Below, one piece after another: positions 1 to 7,116 of a DNA stretch of 17,625 bases. The stretch is from Candidatus Cloacimonadota bacterium (GTDB lineage: Bacteria; Cloacimonadota; Cloacimonadia; Cloacimonadales; Cloacimonadaceae). A program made the translations under genes and the position numbers. The notes beneath the pieces were generated by a model. The model saw nothing but the letters and a program-made list of their open reading frames with translations. It searched no databases and was not told where the DNA came from. Numbering within the stretch: the stretch's first letter is position 1; every line of letters starts with the position of its first letter. Location: contig JAEWNJ010000037.1 in NCBI GenBank assembly GCA_023392795.1, positions 1-17,625 on the forward strand, given 5' to 3'.

Positions 1-16
1 CGAATGAGGAGACATC

Positions 17-3000
17 ATGAAACTGGACAGCAGTAAAGTTCGTATCTGTAACTACGAGCCCAAGTACGCCAAAGGCATCGCCGAAATGTGGAACAACAGC
101 GGTGAAGGATGGAACAACCAGGTCTTCAACTATGATGAAGAACATATCCTGAAAGAGGAAGCCAACGGCACCAGCTTCGCGGTTTACCTTGCTTTGTATG
201 AAGACCAGGTGATCGGATATGTGAATCTAAAGCAGGAAGCAGAGGACATCGCGTATCTGGAAACACTGACAGTCCTGCCCACATTCCATGGGCTCAAAGT
301 CGGCAAAGCATTGATGCAGCGATGCGTAATGAAGACTGCGGAACTGGGGATTCCCGGCCTGAGTCTTTTTACTTCAGCGGGAAACACCAAGGCCGTACCT
401 CTATACAAAAAGTGCGGATTCTTTTGGCAGAAGATGGATGAACCCTGTACATTTCTGGTGAACTTCCTGCCTTACGTGATCAACAATGAGTTGCTGAAGC
501 CATATTTTGAGTACTTCGACTGGTATCAGGATCTGGTACGCGACCTGAGACTTGAGCCGGATGGCGAAGAACGAGACGGCCATATTTATTATACTTATCT
601 GTGGCAGAAAGCCGACAGGTCCTTGAAAGTAGTGTATGACAAGGTTTCGCGTTGCATCTCAGAGATCGAAAACAACGACTTTCATATCTGTCTCAGGGCT
701 GCCAATCCCCGGCCTATATATGGCAGCGAACAGACGCTGAGCATTCGTTACGAATGCTTCAATCCTCTGTATCAGGACATCTCGGTTACCGGGATTCCAG
801 AGCACAACATCCTAATCGATTATCAGCAACAGGCAAAGTGCGCTAGCACCCTTGATCTGGAAGCCAGATACACTTGTAGCCACTTGCGACGCAGATTCAC
901 ATCATGGGATGCCCATCCGGCGGTAAAGTGTAAGATAACCCTGAATGGCAAGAGCATCACTATGGGAGTTTCACAGCTTGCCTGCGCACCGGTCAAGCTG
1001 GGCCTGAGCGTGCAGAATCCGGTACGTGCCCATCAGGTACGCACCCTTTACCTCGATCTGGAAAGCAATCTGGAGCAGGATGCCATTATAAATCTGCATT
1101 TCCCAGTGCATCCAAAGCTTCGCGTGGTAAATCCTGATCTGCAAATCCCTCTTATCAGCAGAACCTTACTCACCAAGGAGATAGACTTCATCTGCGAGGG
1201 TTCTTGTTATTACACTCCGGTGGTGACGGCTGAATATTTGGTGAAAGGATCTGCTGCACAAAGCTTTGAACTGTATCCCGAACTGATCGTGAACAGCACG
1301 AAGGGCGTTGATGCAGTCCGAGCCGATTATCAGGCTGTAATGCTGGCAGGGCAATATGAGTTTCGCCTCCCTCTGCGTGAGCAAAAAAACTGGGTTTACT
1401 TTCAGGGAGAAAGCTTGATCATCCGCCCATCAGATTTCGGACGTCCCTTTAGCGATGAGTTTGAGACGGAAGATGCCATAGATATCTGCCTTGGGACAGC
1501 AATGGATTCTGCCTGGATGGAAGTGTTTTACGAAAGTAAAAAGCATCCTGGGCTGAAGTTTTCCAGATATTTCCACCTGGACATGAGCGGAGAGCTCCAT
1601 TATCTATTACGCTTTCAAAACATCCCCGAGGAAGCAACCCAGCTCCGCTTACGCGAACTGGTCGGTCCCGATAATCGCTGCTTTAGTTTCATGAGTGAAC
1701 ATGGGCTGATCCGCAAAGAAAAAAACAGCCACCGAGTGGATTTTGGCGATATAACGCCGAGCACTGTTACAGAACCATGGTTCTTTGTTCCTAACGATCA
1801 GGATGGAACCGGAATCACCTGGGACAGAGGTTGGGACTTTGGTTTTGACCGCTGGTGGCTGAGATTTGAGCTTGATCTGGCAGATCTGAAGGCCAGAAAT
1901 GTGATGGAAAGCCCCTGTATCTATATCTACCATGATAGATTTAACAGTGCTCTCGCTTTTCGGAATTTTCTCTATGGTAAACGCATGCCGCAACTTACTG
2001 CGCATTCGCTCATGGAGATTACGGCTAATGGGCACAATCCTGTATGCGGAGATCATTGCGAGCTAATGATGGACTATCACGCCAAAGCAAATGAAAAGAT
2101 CAAACTGATGGTACCAAACCACTCACTATGCCAGGAAGTGGTAGACGGGGAGAGAATCACAATTCCGCTGTCGGATGAAGCCATAAATATCCTTGATGCC
2201 CGGCTCGCTTTCCCCCATCTTGATCTGCAGGAACCAAAACTGCTGCTGCGCCCCAAAGGCTCATCCAGGATCGTTGAGGACGATGAGCGAATTACCATCA
2301 GTCATTCCGTACTCAGCATCATGGCCAAAAAGAACAACTCATTACCTACCATCAGCAGCCTCGAAGTCAATGGAATGGAGTGGCTGGATCCCATCCCCCT
2401 GGGTTTTGTGCCCCGGGGCTTTTCAAACCCTTATCCGGGCGGGATTTTAACGGTTCCCTATCTACGTAAACCTCAGGCCTTCATGCACGATAAGCATAAA
2501 CTAAGCACTGTAACGATGAAGGATCAGTTTGATAACACTTGGCAAGGACTGGCTTGGGAGAGTGAAATACTTAATTTCGAACCGCTGAAAGGATTGAAGT
2601 TCAGGCACCAGTACGTTAGTATGCCCGGCTTACCTATACTGATGATCGTGATTGAGTTGTTGGGCCAGGAGTGCGGAACAATGTACCATACCTTATGCGT
2701 GCAGAGCCATTTTCATCCTGAGAAAGTGATGCCAGGGGCTGAATACTCCTATAAGGACAGCATGGATAAATGGCATATACTGCGCCACTCACCTATCTGG
2801 CATACTGTACGGGATTTTACCCGGATCAGCCGCATAAGATCTGGAGATAACTATCTACACATTCTGAGCCCCGCAATCAGGCAGATCACTCATGCTCAGA
2901 GTCATGAGATGTACCGCTGTTCGGATTATTGTTACAGTGAGTTTCCGCCCATTTTAAACCAAGCTTTCCCGCCCCTGTGCATGATTTTCGGGAAGACTGA

Positions 3001-3055
3001 ACTGGAGCCTGAGATGACGAAAGACTTGATCAGCCTAAGATTGACCAGGATTTAG
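17..3055 (+). CDS. GNAT acetyltransferase fused to a large uncharacterised C-terminal region
   Basis: The start is ATG at 17, preceded by GAGGAGA at 6-12. Residues about 8-150 are a GNAT (acetyl-CoA-dependent N-acetyltransferase) domain. The acetyl-CoA-binding segment runs about 85-100 (VLPTFHGLKVGKALM, fitting the x-x-G-x-G/A pattern). The later motif has Asn123 and LYKKCGF at 129-135. Stand-alone GNAT proteins are about 150-200 residues; here about 850 more follow without a break. That part looks beta-rich with no signal peptide or membrane helix. Residues about 200-430 resemble Ig-like or NEW3-like sandwiches. Residues about 450-1010 carry many Trp, Phe and Gly-Pro turns, such as FVPNDQDGTGITWDRGWD near 602-619, as in carbohydrate-binding or mutarotase-like sandwich folds. 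The fold reading is only inference. The GNAT call is firm; the acceptor substrate is unknown. It is probably cytoplasmic. It converges on the glycosyltransferase gene with a 4-base overlap of stop codons. Confidence 0.85.
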   Translation: MKLDSSKVRICNYEPKYAKGIAEMWNNSGEGWNNQVFNYDEEHILKEEANGTSFAVYLALYEDQVIGYVNLKQEAEDIAYLETLTVLPTFHGLKVGKALMQRCVMKTAELGIPGLSLFTSAGNTKAVPLYKKCGFFWQKMDEPCTFLVNFLPYVINNELLKPYFEYFDWYQDLVRDLRLEPDGEERDGHIYYTYLWQKADRSLKVVYDKVSRCISEIENNDFHICLRAANPRPIYGSEQTLSIRYECFNPLYQDISVTGIPEHNILIDYQQQAKCASTLDLEARYTCSHLRRRFTSWDAHPAVKCKITLNGKSITMGVSQLACAPVKLGLSVQNPVRAHQVRTLYLDLESNLEQDAIINLHFPVHPKLRVVNPDLQIPLISRTLLTKEIDFICEGSCYYTPVVTAEYLVKGSAAQSFELYPELIVNSTKGVDAVRADYQAVMLAGQYEFRLPLREQKNWVYFQGESLIIRPSDFGRPFSDEFETEDAIDICLGTAMDSAWMEVFYESKKHPGLKFSRYFHLDMSGELHYLLRFQNIPEEATQLRLRELVGPDNRCFSFMSEHGLIRKEKNSHRVDFGDITPSTVTEPWFFVPNDQDGTGITWDRGWDFGFDRWWLRFELDLADLKARNVMESPCIYIYHDRFNSALAFRNFLYGKRMPQLTAHSLMEITANGHNPVCGDHCELMMDYHAKANEKIKLMVPNHSLCQEVVDGERITIPLSDEAINILDARLAFPHLDLQEPKLLLRPKGSSRIVEDDERITISHSVLSIMAKKNNSLPTISSLEVNGMEWLDPIPLGFVPRGFSNPYPGGILTVPYLRKPQAFMHDKHKLSTVTMKDQFDNTWQGLAWESEILNFEPLKGLKFRHQYVSMPGLPILMIVIELLGQECGTMYHTLCVQSHFHPEKVMPGAEYSYKDSMDKWHILRHSPIWHTVRDFTRISRIRSGDNYLHILSPAIRQITHAQSHEMYRCSDYCYSEFPPILNQAFPPLCMIFGKTELEPEMTKDLISLRLTRI

Positions 3056-4125
3056 TCCCGTTTCCAGCGATACTTGCCGAGGCTGCCCCTGACGGCATAA
3101 AAGATGAATTGCAGAGGGAAGATCAAGATCTGCGGGAAATATAGGATCCCCAGATGGGTCTTGCCAGCCAGCGCCAGACTGTTTTGACTGATGAAGAGTT
3201 CTGCGGCGGATTTGAGGACGATCGCCGCCAGTAACAGGTAGTTCATTTCTGTAAACAGTAAAAGCATCAGGGCTGTATAGAAGAAGATAAAATAGAGGAA
3301 TATTGCGGCAGACAGGCGTTTCAGATACGGCGGATGATATCGAAACTTGGATGCTCTGCGGATATTTTTGTGATATATGCGGGATAGATCATTATCCTCG
3401 TAGCAGCTAATCTGCATATCTGGAGATGGGTTGTAGATTGCTTTCTTGATGTAGGGCATCATCTTGATCAGGAGCAAATCATCATCTCCACTGAGGATAT
3501 GGCCAATTCCGGAAAAGCCCCCTGCATGTTCAAACAAGCTCTTGCGATAGATCATGTTACACGCGCTGGCAGTGATCGGCTTTCGCCATGCCAAACCCGC
3601 AGCAGCCAGGGTGTAATAGATACTGCGCTCGAAGTTCACCAGCTTCAGATCGCCCTCCCCCACTGTGTGGTAGATCGTGGAATAACCAAGCATATAGTCC
3701 ACTTCGGGGGTCATACTCCGGCTGATTTCCAGTAACCAATTCGGAGGAATCTGGCAATCTGCATCCGTGAAGGCGAGGATGTCATACTGTGCCAGCTCAA
3801 TGCCCTTTTGCACAGCCGCTTTCTTGCCTGTCAGACCTGGGATTTGGTCAGTGAAATCAATGAAGCGAATCCCGAACTGACCGATCCAATTGGCTATGAC
3901 CTGAGTAGTGTCATCAGTAGAATGATCGCTGACAATGATGATCTCATAATCCGCCTCAGGAATCTCCAATTGGGCAATAGAACTGAGTAAAGCTGGCAGA
4001 TTGTGCGCTTCGTTTTTGGCAGCGATAATCACCGAGATCGGTTCCGGCTTGTGATTGATCACGCCATGGCTTGCTACACTATGCTTCAATCCAGAATACA
4101 CTCTGGCCAGGAAAACCAGATACAC
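3052..4125 (-). CDS. Membrane-anchored family 2 glycosyltransferase
   Basis: This is a GT-A fold glycosyltransferase that moves a sugar from a nucleotide donor onto an unknown acceptor at the inner membrane. From the GTG at 4125, the GT2 core covers residues about 29-260. It holds the N-terminal strand PISVIIAAKNEA (29-40), the metal-binding DAD at 121-123 and the acidic GDDD at 213-216, which would carry the catalytic base. KNIRRASKF at 253-261 stands where processive relatives have QRxRW. Three C-terminal membrane helices follow at about 272-291, 296-313 and 325-345. The GTG start is probably not the true one: the frame stays open upstream and encodes a hydrophobic helix. A CTG at 4161-4159 overlaps the dnaX TGA as CTGA and has AGG 5 bases before it. 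A start there would give 369 residues and an N-terminal anchor. The gene follows dnaX in the same direction. No polysaccharide genes lie nearby, so the product is unknown. Confidence 0.85.
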   Translation of the reverse strand: MYLVFLARVYSGLKHSVASHGVINHKPEPISVIIAAKNEAHNLPALLSSIAQLEIPEADYEIIIVSDHSTDDTTQVIANWIGQFGIRFIDFTDQIPGLTGKKAAVQKGIELAQYDILAFTDADCQIPPNWLLEISRSMTPEVDYMLGYSTIYHTVGEGDLKLVNFERSIYYTLAAAGLAWRKPITASACNMIYRKSLFEHAGGFSGIGHILSGDDDLLLIKMMPYIKKAIYNPSPDMQISCYEDNDLSRIYHKNIRRASKFRYHPPYLKRLSAAIFLYFIFFYTALMLLLFTEMNYLLLAAIVLKSAAELFISQNSLALAGKTHLGILYFPQILIFPLQFIFYAVRGSLGKYRWKRD

Positions 4126-4157
4126 TAGCGTGGCAAAGGCAAAGATAAGGCTAAAGA

Positions 4158-5756
4158 TCAGAGCAACCTCGCGTTCGTCTGTTCGATGAAGCTGGCTATC
4201 TCGGGATTATCAGCCTTGATGTCGTCGATGGTCTTGCGTTTTATCTCCACCCGGGTGGGAGCTTCCTTCTCTTCCAGCAGGCAGTTCAGATGAATGGGTT
4301 TGCCAAAGACATCGGTAAACATCGCTTCGATGCGCTCGAGATTGGTCTTCACGCTATTCAGACGCGTTGAGCTGTCAAATTGCAGATTGATGGCGTTGCC
4401 GCTGATTCCCAGCTTTTTGGCACCTTCCATGGCGATACCGCTGACGAAGCTGCCTTTCTTTAAGCGAGCGACCAGCTTGCTCCAATTCTGTTCCAACACT
4501 TCTTCGTTAAACTCCAGTTTACCAAGTTCAGGTTCGGGGTTACGCGGTTCCTGGCGGATGGGGGCAGCTTCCGATTTCTTCATAGTGGGAAGAGGCTTTT
4601 CAGGGCTGCCAGGCGCGGGTAAAGGTGATACTCCCCCTTTCTGCAGATCCTTGATCAATTGGGCAATATCGCTAATCTCTTCCAGGCGTGCAAGCTTGAT
4701 CATGGTGGCTTCGATGAGCAGATAAGGATTGCCGCTAAGGCGAATGTCCGCCCTGGTCTGCATCAATTGACTCATCACATAGAGCAGATCTGTCTGACTG
4801 AAGATGGAGGCGATTTCTTCAAAGAGGGGCAGTTCATCCTGGCTGACGTCGTTGATTGCGATGCCCAGTTTGCGCAGGATTACGATGCGCAAGTATTCCA
4901 GCATATTGGCGATGAATTCTTGCAGGTCGGTGCCTTCTTCAAAGATCTGATGTAGCATCTCGATCAGCGAACCGGGATCATGCGCGTGGATCAACTGCAT
5001 GAAATCGTGATATACCTGATTGGGGATCATCCCAAAGATCTGGCGAACGCGCTCGATATTGATGTCATTCATGCAGTATGAGATGGTCTGATCCATCAGG
5101 GATAGCGCATCACGCATGCCGCCATCTGCCTTGCGGGCAATCAGATATAACGATTCATCATCCACCCTGATGCCTTCCTGTACCGCCAGATCCTTCAAGC
5201 GCTGTACAATGGCATCCACCGGAATGCGCTTGAAATCGTAACGTTGACAGCGGGAGATGATGGTGGGCAGTACTTTATGCGGCTCGGTGGTGGCAAAGAT
5301 GAAGATCACGTTTTCGGGAGGTTCTTCCAGGGTCTTGAGCAGAGCGTTGAAAGCGCTTTTGGAGAGCATGTGCACTTCATCGATGATGTAGATCTTGTAT
5401 TTGGCGCCACTGGCAGCGTAGAGTAACTCCCGCTGGAGCTCGCGGATATCGTCCACACCAGTATTGCTGGCGCCGTCGATCTCGATCACATCGGGCGAAA
5501 CCCCGGCAGTGATCTCCACACAATTTGTACACTTGTTGCAAGGCGTAGTGGTGGGACCTTCCAGGCAATTCAAGCTCTTCGCCATGATCCGGGCAAGAGA
5601 GGTCTTACCCACGCCACGGGGGCCGGTGAATAAATACGCGTGAGCAATGCGCCCGGACGCGATCGCGCTCTGTAATATCTTGGTAACGTGATCCTGGGCG
5701 TACACCTCAGAGAAGTTCTGCGGCCTGTATTTGCGCGCAAGGACAATGTAGCTCAT
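4158..5756 (-). CDS. dnaX: DNA polymerase III subunit tau (clamp-loader ATPase DnaX)
   Basis: DnaX is the ATPase core of the clamp loader that places the sliding clamp on primed DNA. The 532-residue protein starts MSYIVLARKYRP, the normal DnaX N-terminus. Its ATG at 5756 has GGGAGG 4 bases upstream. An in-frame ATG at 5819 would add 21 residues unlike the family, and it lies inside the likely -35 element, so I rejected it. Visible motifs are Walker A GPRGVGKT (45-52), zinc-binding Cys64, Cys73, Cys76 and Cys79, Walker B IIDEVH (124-129), sensor-1 ATTEPH (155-160) and the arginine-finger SRC (168-170). Domain III and a charged, Pro-rich linker (about 390-425) precede a short C-terminal domain. 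It is shorter than E. coli tau (643 residues) but typical of many phyla. It is followed by the glycosyltransferase, probably on the same transcript. A weak A-rich run is noted under rejected items; I see no convincing frameshift signal for a gamma form. Confidence 0.97.
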   Translation of the reverse strand: MSYIVLARKYRPQNFSEVYAQDHVTKILQSAIASGRIAHAYLFTGPRGVGKTSLARIMAKSLNCLEGPTTTPCNKCTNCVEITAGVSPDVIEIDGASNTGVDDIRELQRELLYAASGAKYKIYIIDEVHMLSKSAFNALLKTLEEPPENVIFIFATTEPHKVLPTIISRCQRYDFKRIPVDAIVQRLKDLAVQEGIRVDDESLYLIARKADGGMRDALSLMDQTISYCMNDINIERVRQIFGMIPNQVYHDFMQLIHAHDPGSLIEMLHQIFEEGTDLQEFIANMLEYLRIVILRKLGIAINDVSQDELPLFEEIASIFSQTDLLYVMSQLMQTRADIRLSGNPYLLIEATMIKLARLEEISDIAQLIKDLQKGGVSPLPAPGSPEKPLPTMKKSEAAPIRQEPRNPEPELGKLEFNEEVLEQNWSKLVARLKKGSFVSGIAMEGAKKLGISGNAINLQFDSSTRLNSVKTNLERIEAMFTDVFGKPIHLNCLLEEKEAPTRVEIKRKTIDDIKADNPEIASFIEQTNARLL

Positions 5757-5790
5757 ACTACCTCCCAAGTACATGCTTTTTGATTCAACG

Positions 5791-5819
5791 CTTTTAGGCA
5801 AGGATTTTCTGCTGGACAA
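5791..5819 (-). promoter_or_regulatory. Putative sigma-70-type promoter for dnaX
   Basis: On the minus strand, TTGTCC (5819-5814) and TAAAAG (5796-5791) are separated by exactly 17 bases and match the -35 and -10 consensus at 4 of 6 positions each. Transcription would start about 30 bases before the dnaX ATG at 5756, leaving room for the GGGAGG site. The divergent phosphofructokinase gene begins at 5893; no clear promoter for it was seen in the same spacer. Confidence 0.4.
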
Positions 5820-5892
5820 AAAAACTGAGCCTCACATCTTAGCCTGAAGAAGAATAAATTGCTTTCCGGTACAGGGAAGGAGGTTTGACAGT

Positions 5893-7116
5893 ATGAAACT
5901 TGAAGGAAAAGTGGTGATCGCGCAAGGTGGAGGCCCCACCGCCGTGATCAATCAATCTTTGGTGGGGGCTACTCTGGAAGCCCGCAAGTTCAATCAGGTT
6001 ACCCGGGTTTATGGAGCTCTGAATGGCGTACAAGGCATTGTAAATGAAAACTTTGTGGATCTTACTCAGGAAACCACACACAATCTGGAGCAGGTGGCGG
6101 ATACTCCTTCCAGCGCTCTGCTTTCTACCCGGGACAAACCGGATATCCCCTATTGCAAAGAGATCTTCAAGGTGCTCAAAGCCCACGATGTCCGCTATTT
6201 CTTTTACATCGGAGGGAATGACTCCGCCGATACCGTACGCATTGTGAATGAACAGGCGCAGGAAGCGGAATATGAGTTCCGCGCGATCCACATTCCCAAG
6301 ACCATTGATAATGACCTCGTTCTCAGTGACCACACTCCGGGTTACGGATCCGCCGCGCGTTTTGTGGCATCCGCCTTTGCGGGAGCAAATCTGGATAATA
6401 GGGCTCTGCCAGGGGTTTACATCGGGGTGGTGATGGGACGTCATGCCGGCTTTCTCACAGCAGCCTCAGCCTTGGGGCAAAAGTATCCCGATGACGGTCC
6501 ACACCTCATCTATATGCCGGAACGCGCCTTCAATCAGGATAAGTTTCTGAAGGATGTGAAGGACGTGTATGCCCAATTCGGACGCTGCGTGATCGCTGTG
6601 TCGGAAGGCATCGTGGATAGCGACGGCACTCCCGTGATCGCCAAGCTAACGAAGAATGTGGAGCATGACGCGCATGGCAATGTCCAGCTTTCCGGAACGG
6701 GAATGCTGGGTGATCTGCTCTGCGATCTGATCCGTGACAAACTGAAGATCAAGCGTGTGCGCAGCGATACCTTCGGATATCTGCAACGCTCCTACCTGGG
6801 CTGCGTATCGGACGTGGATCAGCGCGAAGCCCGCGAAGTGGGAGAACGCGCCGCGCATTATGCCATATGGTACAATCTGGACGGATCGATCTCGATTCAG
6901 CGCACCGGATACTATTCAGTGAATTACAAGCTGGAAAAGCTGAGCGACGTGGCCCGCAAGACAAAGCATATGCCCGATAACTTCATCAATGCCCAGGGTA
7001 ATGGCATCACGGACGATTTCCGCTATTACCTGCGGCCGCTGTTGGGCTCCGGGTATCCCGCTCCTCACAGACTGCGTGCGCCCTTGGTGTATAAACTGCT
7101 TACGACCAATCCTTGA
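5893..7116 (+). CDS. pfp: 6-phosphofructokinase, pyrophosphate-dependent type
   Basis: This enzyme interconverts fructose 6-phosphate and fructose 1,6-bisphosphate in glycolysis in the cytosol. The start ATG has a strong AAGGAGG at 5877-5883, 9 bases away. Seen in the 407 residues: the phosphate-donor loop GGGPTAVIN (12-20), GGNDS (107-111), PKTIDND (135-141), GYGSAA (150-155), MGRHAGF (181-187) and MPE (208-210). In ATP-dependent enzymes the second and third signatures are GGDGS/T and PGTIDND. Asp at the GGDG Gly position and Lys at the PGT Gly position are the classical marks of PPi-dependent enzymes, so PPi is the expected phosphoryl donor and the reaction is reversible. Asn109 replaces the usual metal-binding Asp, a variant I recall from some long-branch PFKs. 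The gene is divergent from dnaX. Its last 17 bases overlap the end of the GH13 gene, which could supply glucose units to the same pathway. Confidence 0.92.
   Translation: MKLEGKVVIAQGGGPTAVINQSLVGATLEARKFNQVTRVYGALNGVQGIVNENFVDLTQETTHNLEQVADTPSSALLSTRDKPDIPYCKEIFKVLKAHDVRYFFYIGGNDSADTVRIVNEQAQEAEYEFRAIHIPKTIDNDLVLSDHTPGYGSAARFVASAFAGANLDNRALPGVYIGVVMGRHAGFLTAASALGQKYPDDGPHLIYMPERAFNQDKFLKDVKDVYAQFGRCVIAVSEGIVDSDGTPVIAKLTKNVEHDAHGNVQLSGTGMLGDLLCDLIRDKLKIKRVRSDTFGYLQRSYLGCVSDVDQREAREVGERAAHYAIWYNLDGSISIQRTGYYSVNYKLEKLSDVARKTKHMPDNFINAQGNGITDDFRYYLRPLLGSGYPAPHRLRAPLVYKLLTTNP

Noticed and set aside
4413..4420. Possible dnaX frameshift site (C-AAA-AAG on the coding strand, with a -1 frame stop shortly after)
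   Set aside because: The first base of the heptamer does not allow full P-site re-pairing, no clear downstream stem or upstream Shine-Dalgarno was seen, and nearby stops in the -1 frame are common by chance.
4294..4955. Two overlapping plus-strand open frames opposite dnaX
   Set aside because: They overlap each other and lie opposite the DnaX C-terminal half; no start signals.
5757..5819. 21-residue N-terminal extension of DnaX from ATG at 5819
   Set aside because: It has no Shine-Dalgarno site, is unlike DnaX family N-termini, and its start codon lies inside the likely -35 element.
5839..6444. 201-codon minus-strand open frame opposite the phosphofructokinase
   Set aside because: It covers the promoter spacer and the conserved catalytic region of a clear gene on the other strand; composition not protein-like.
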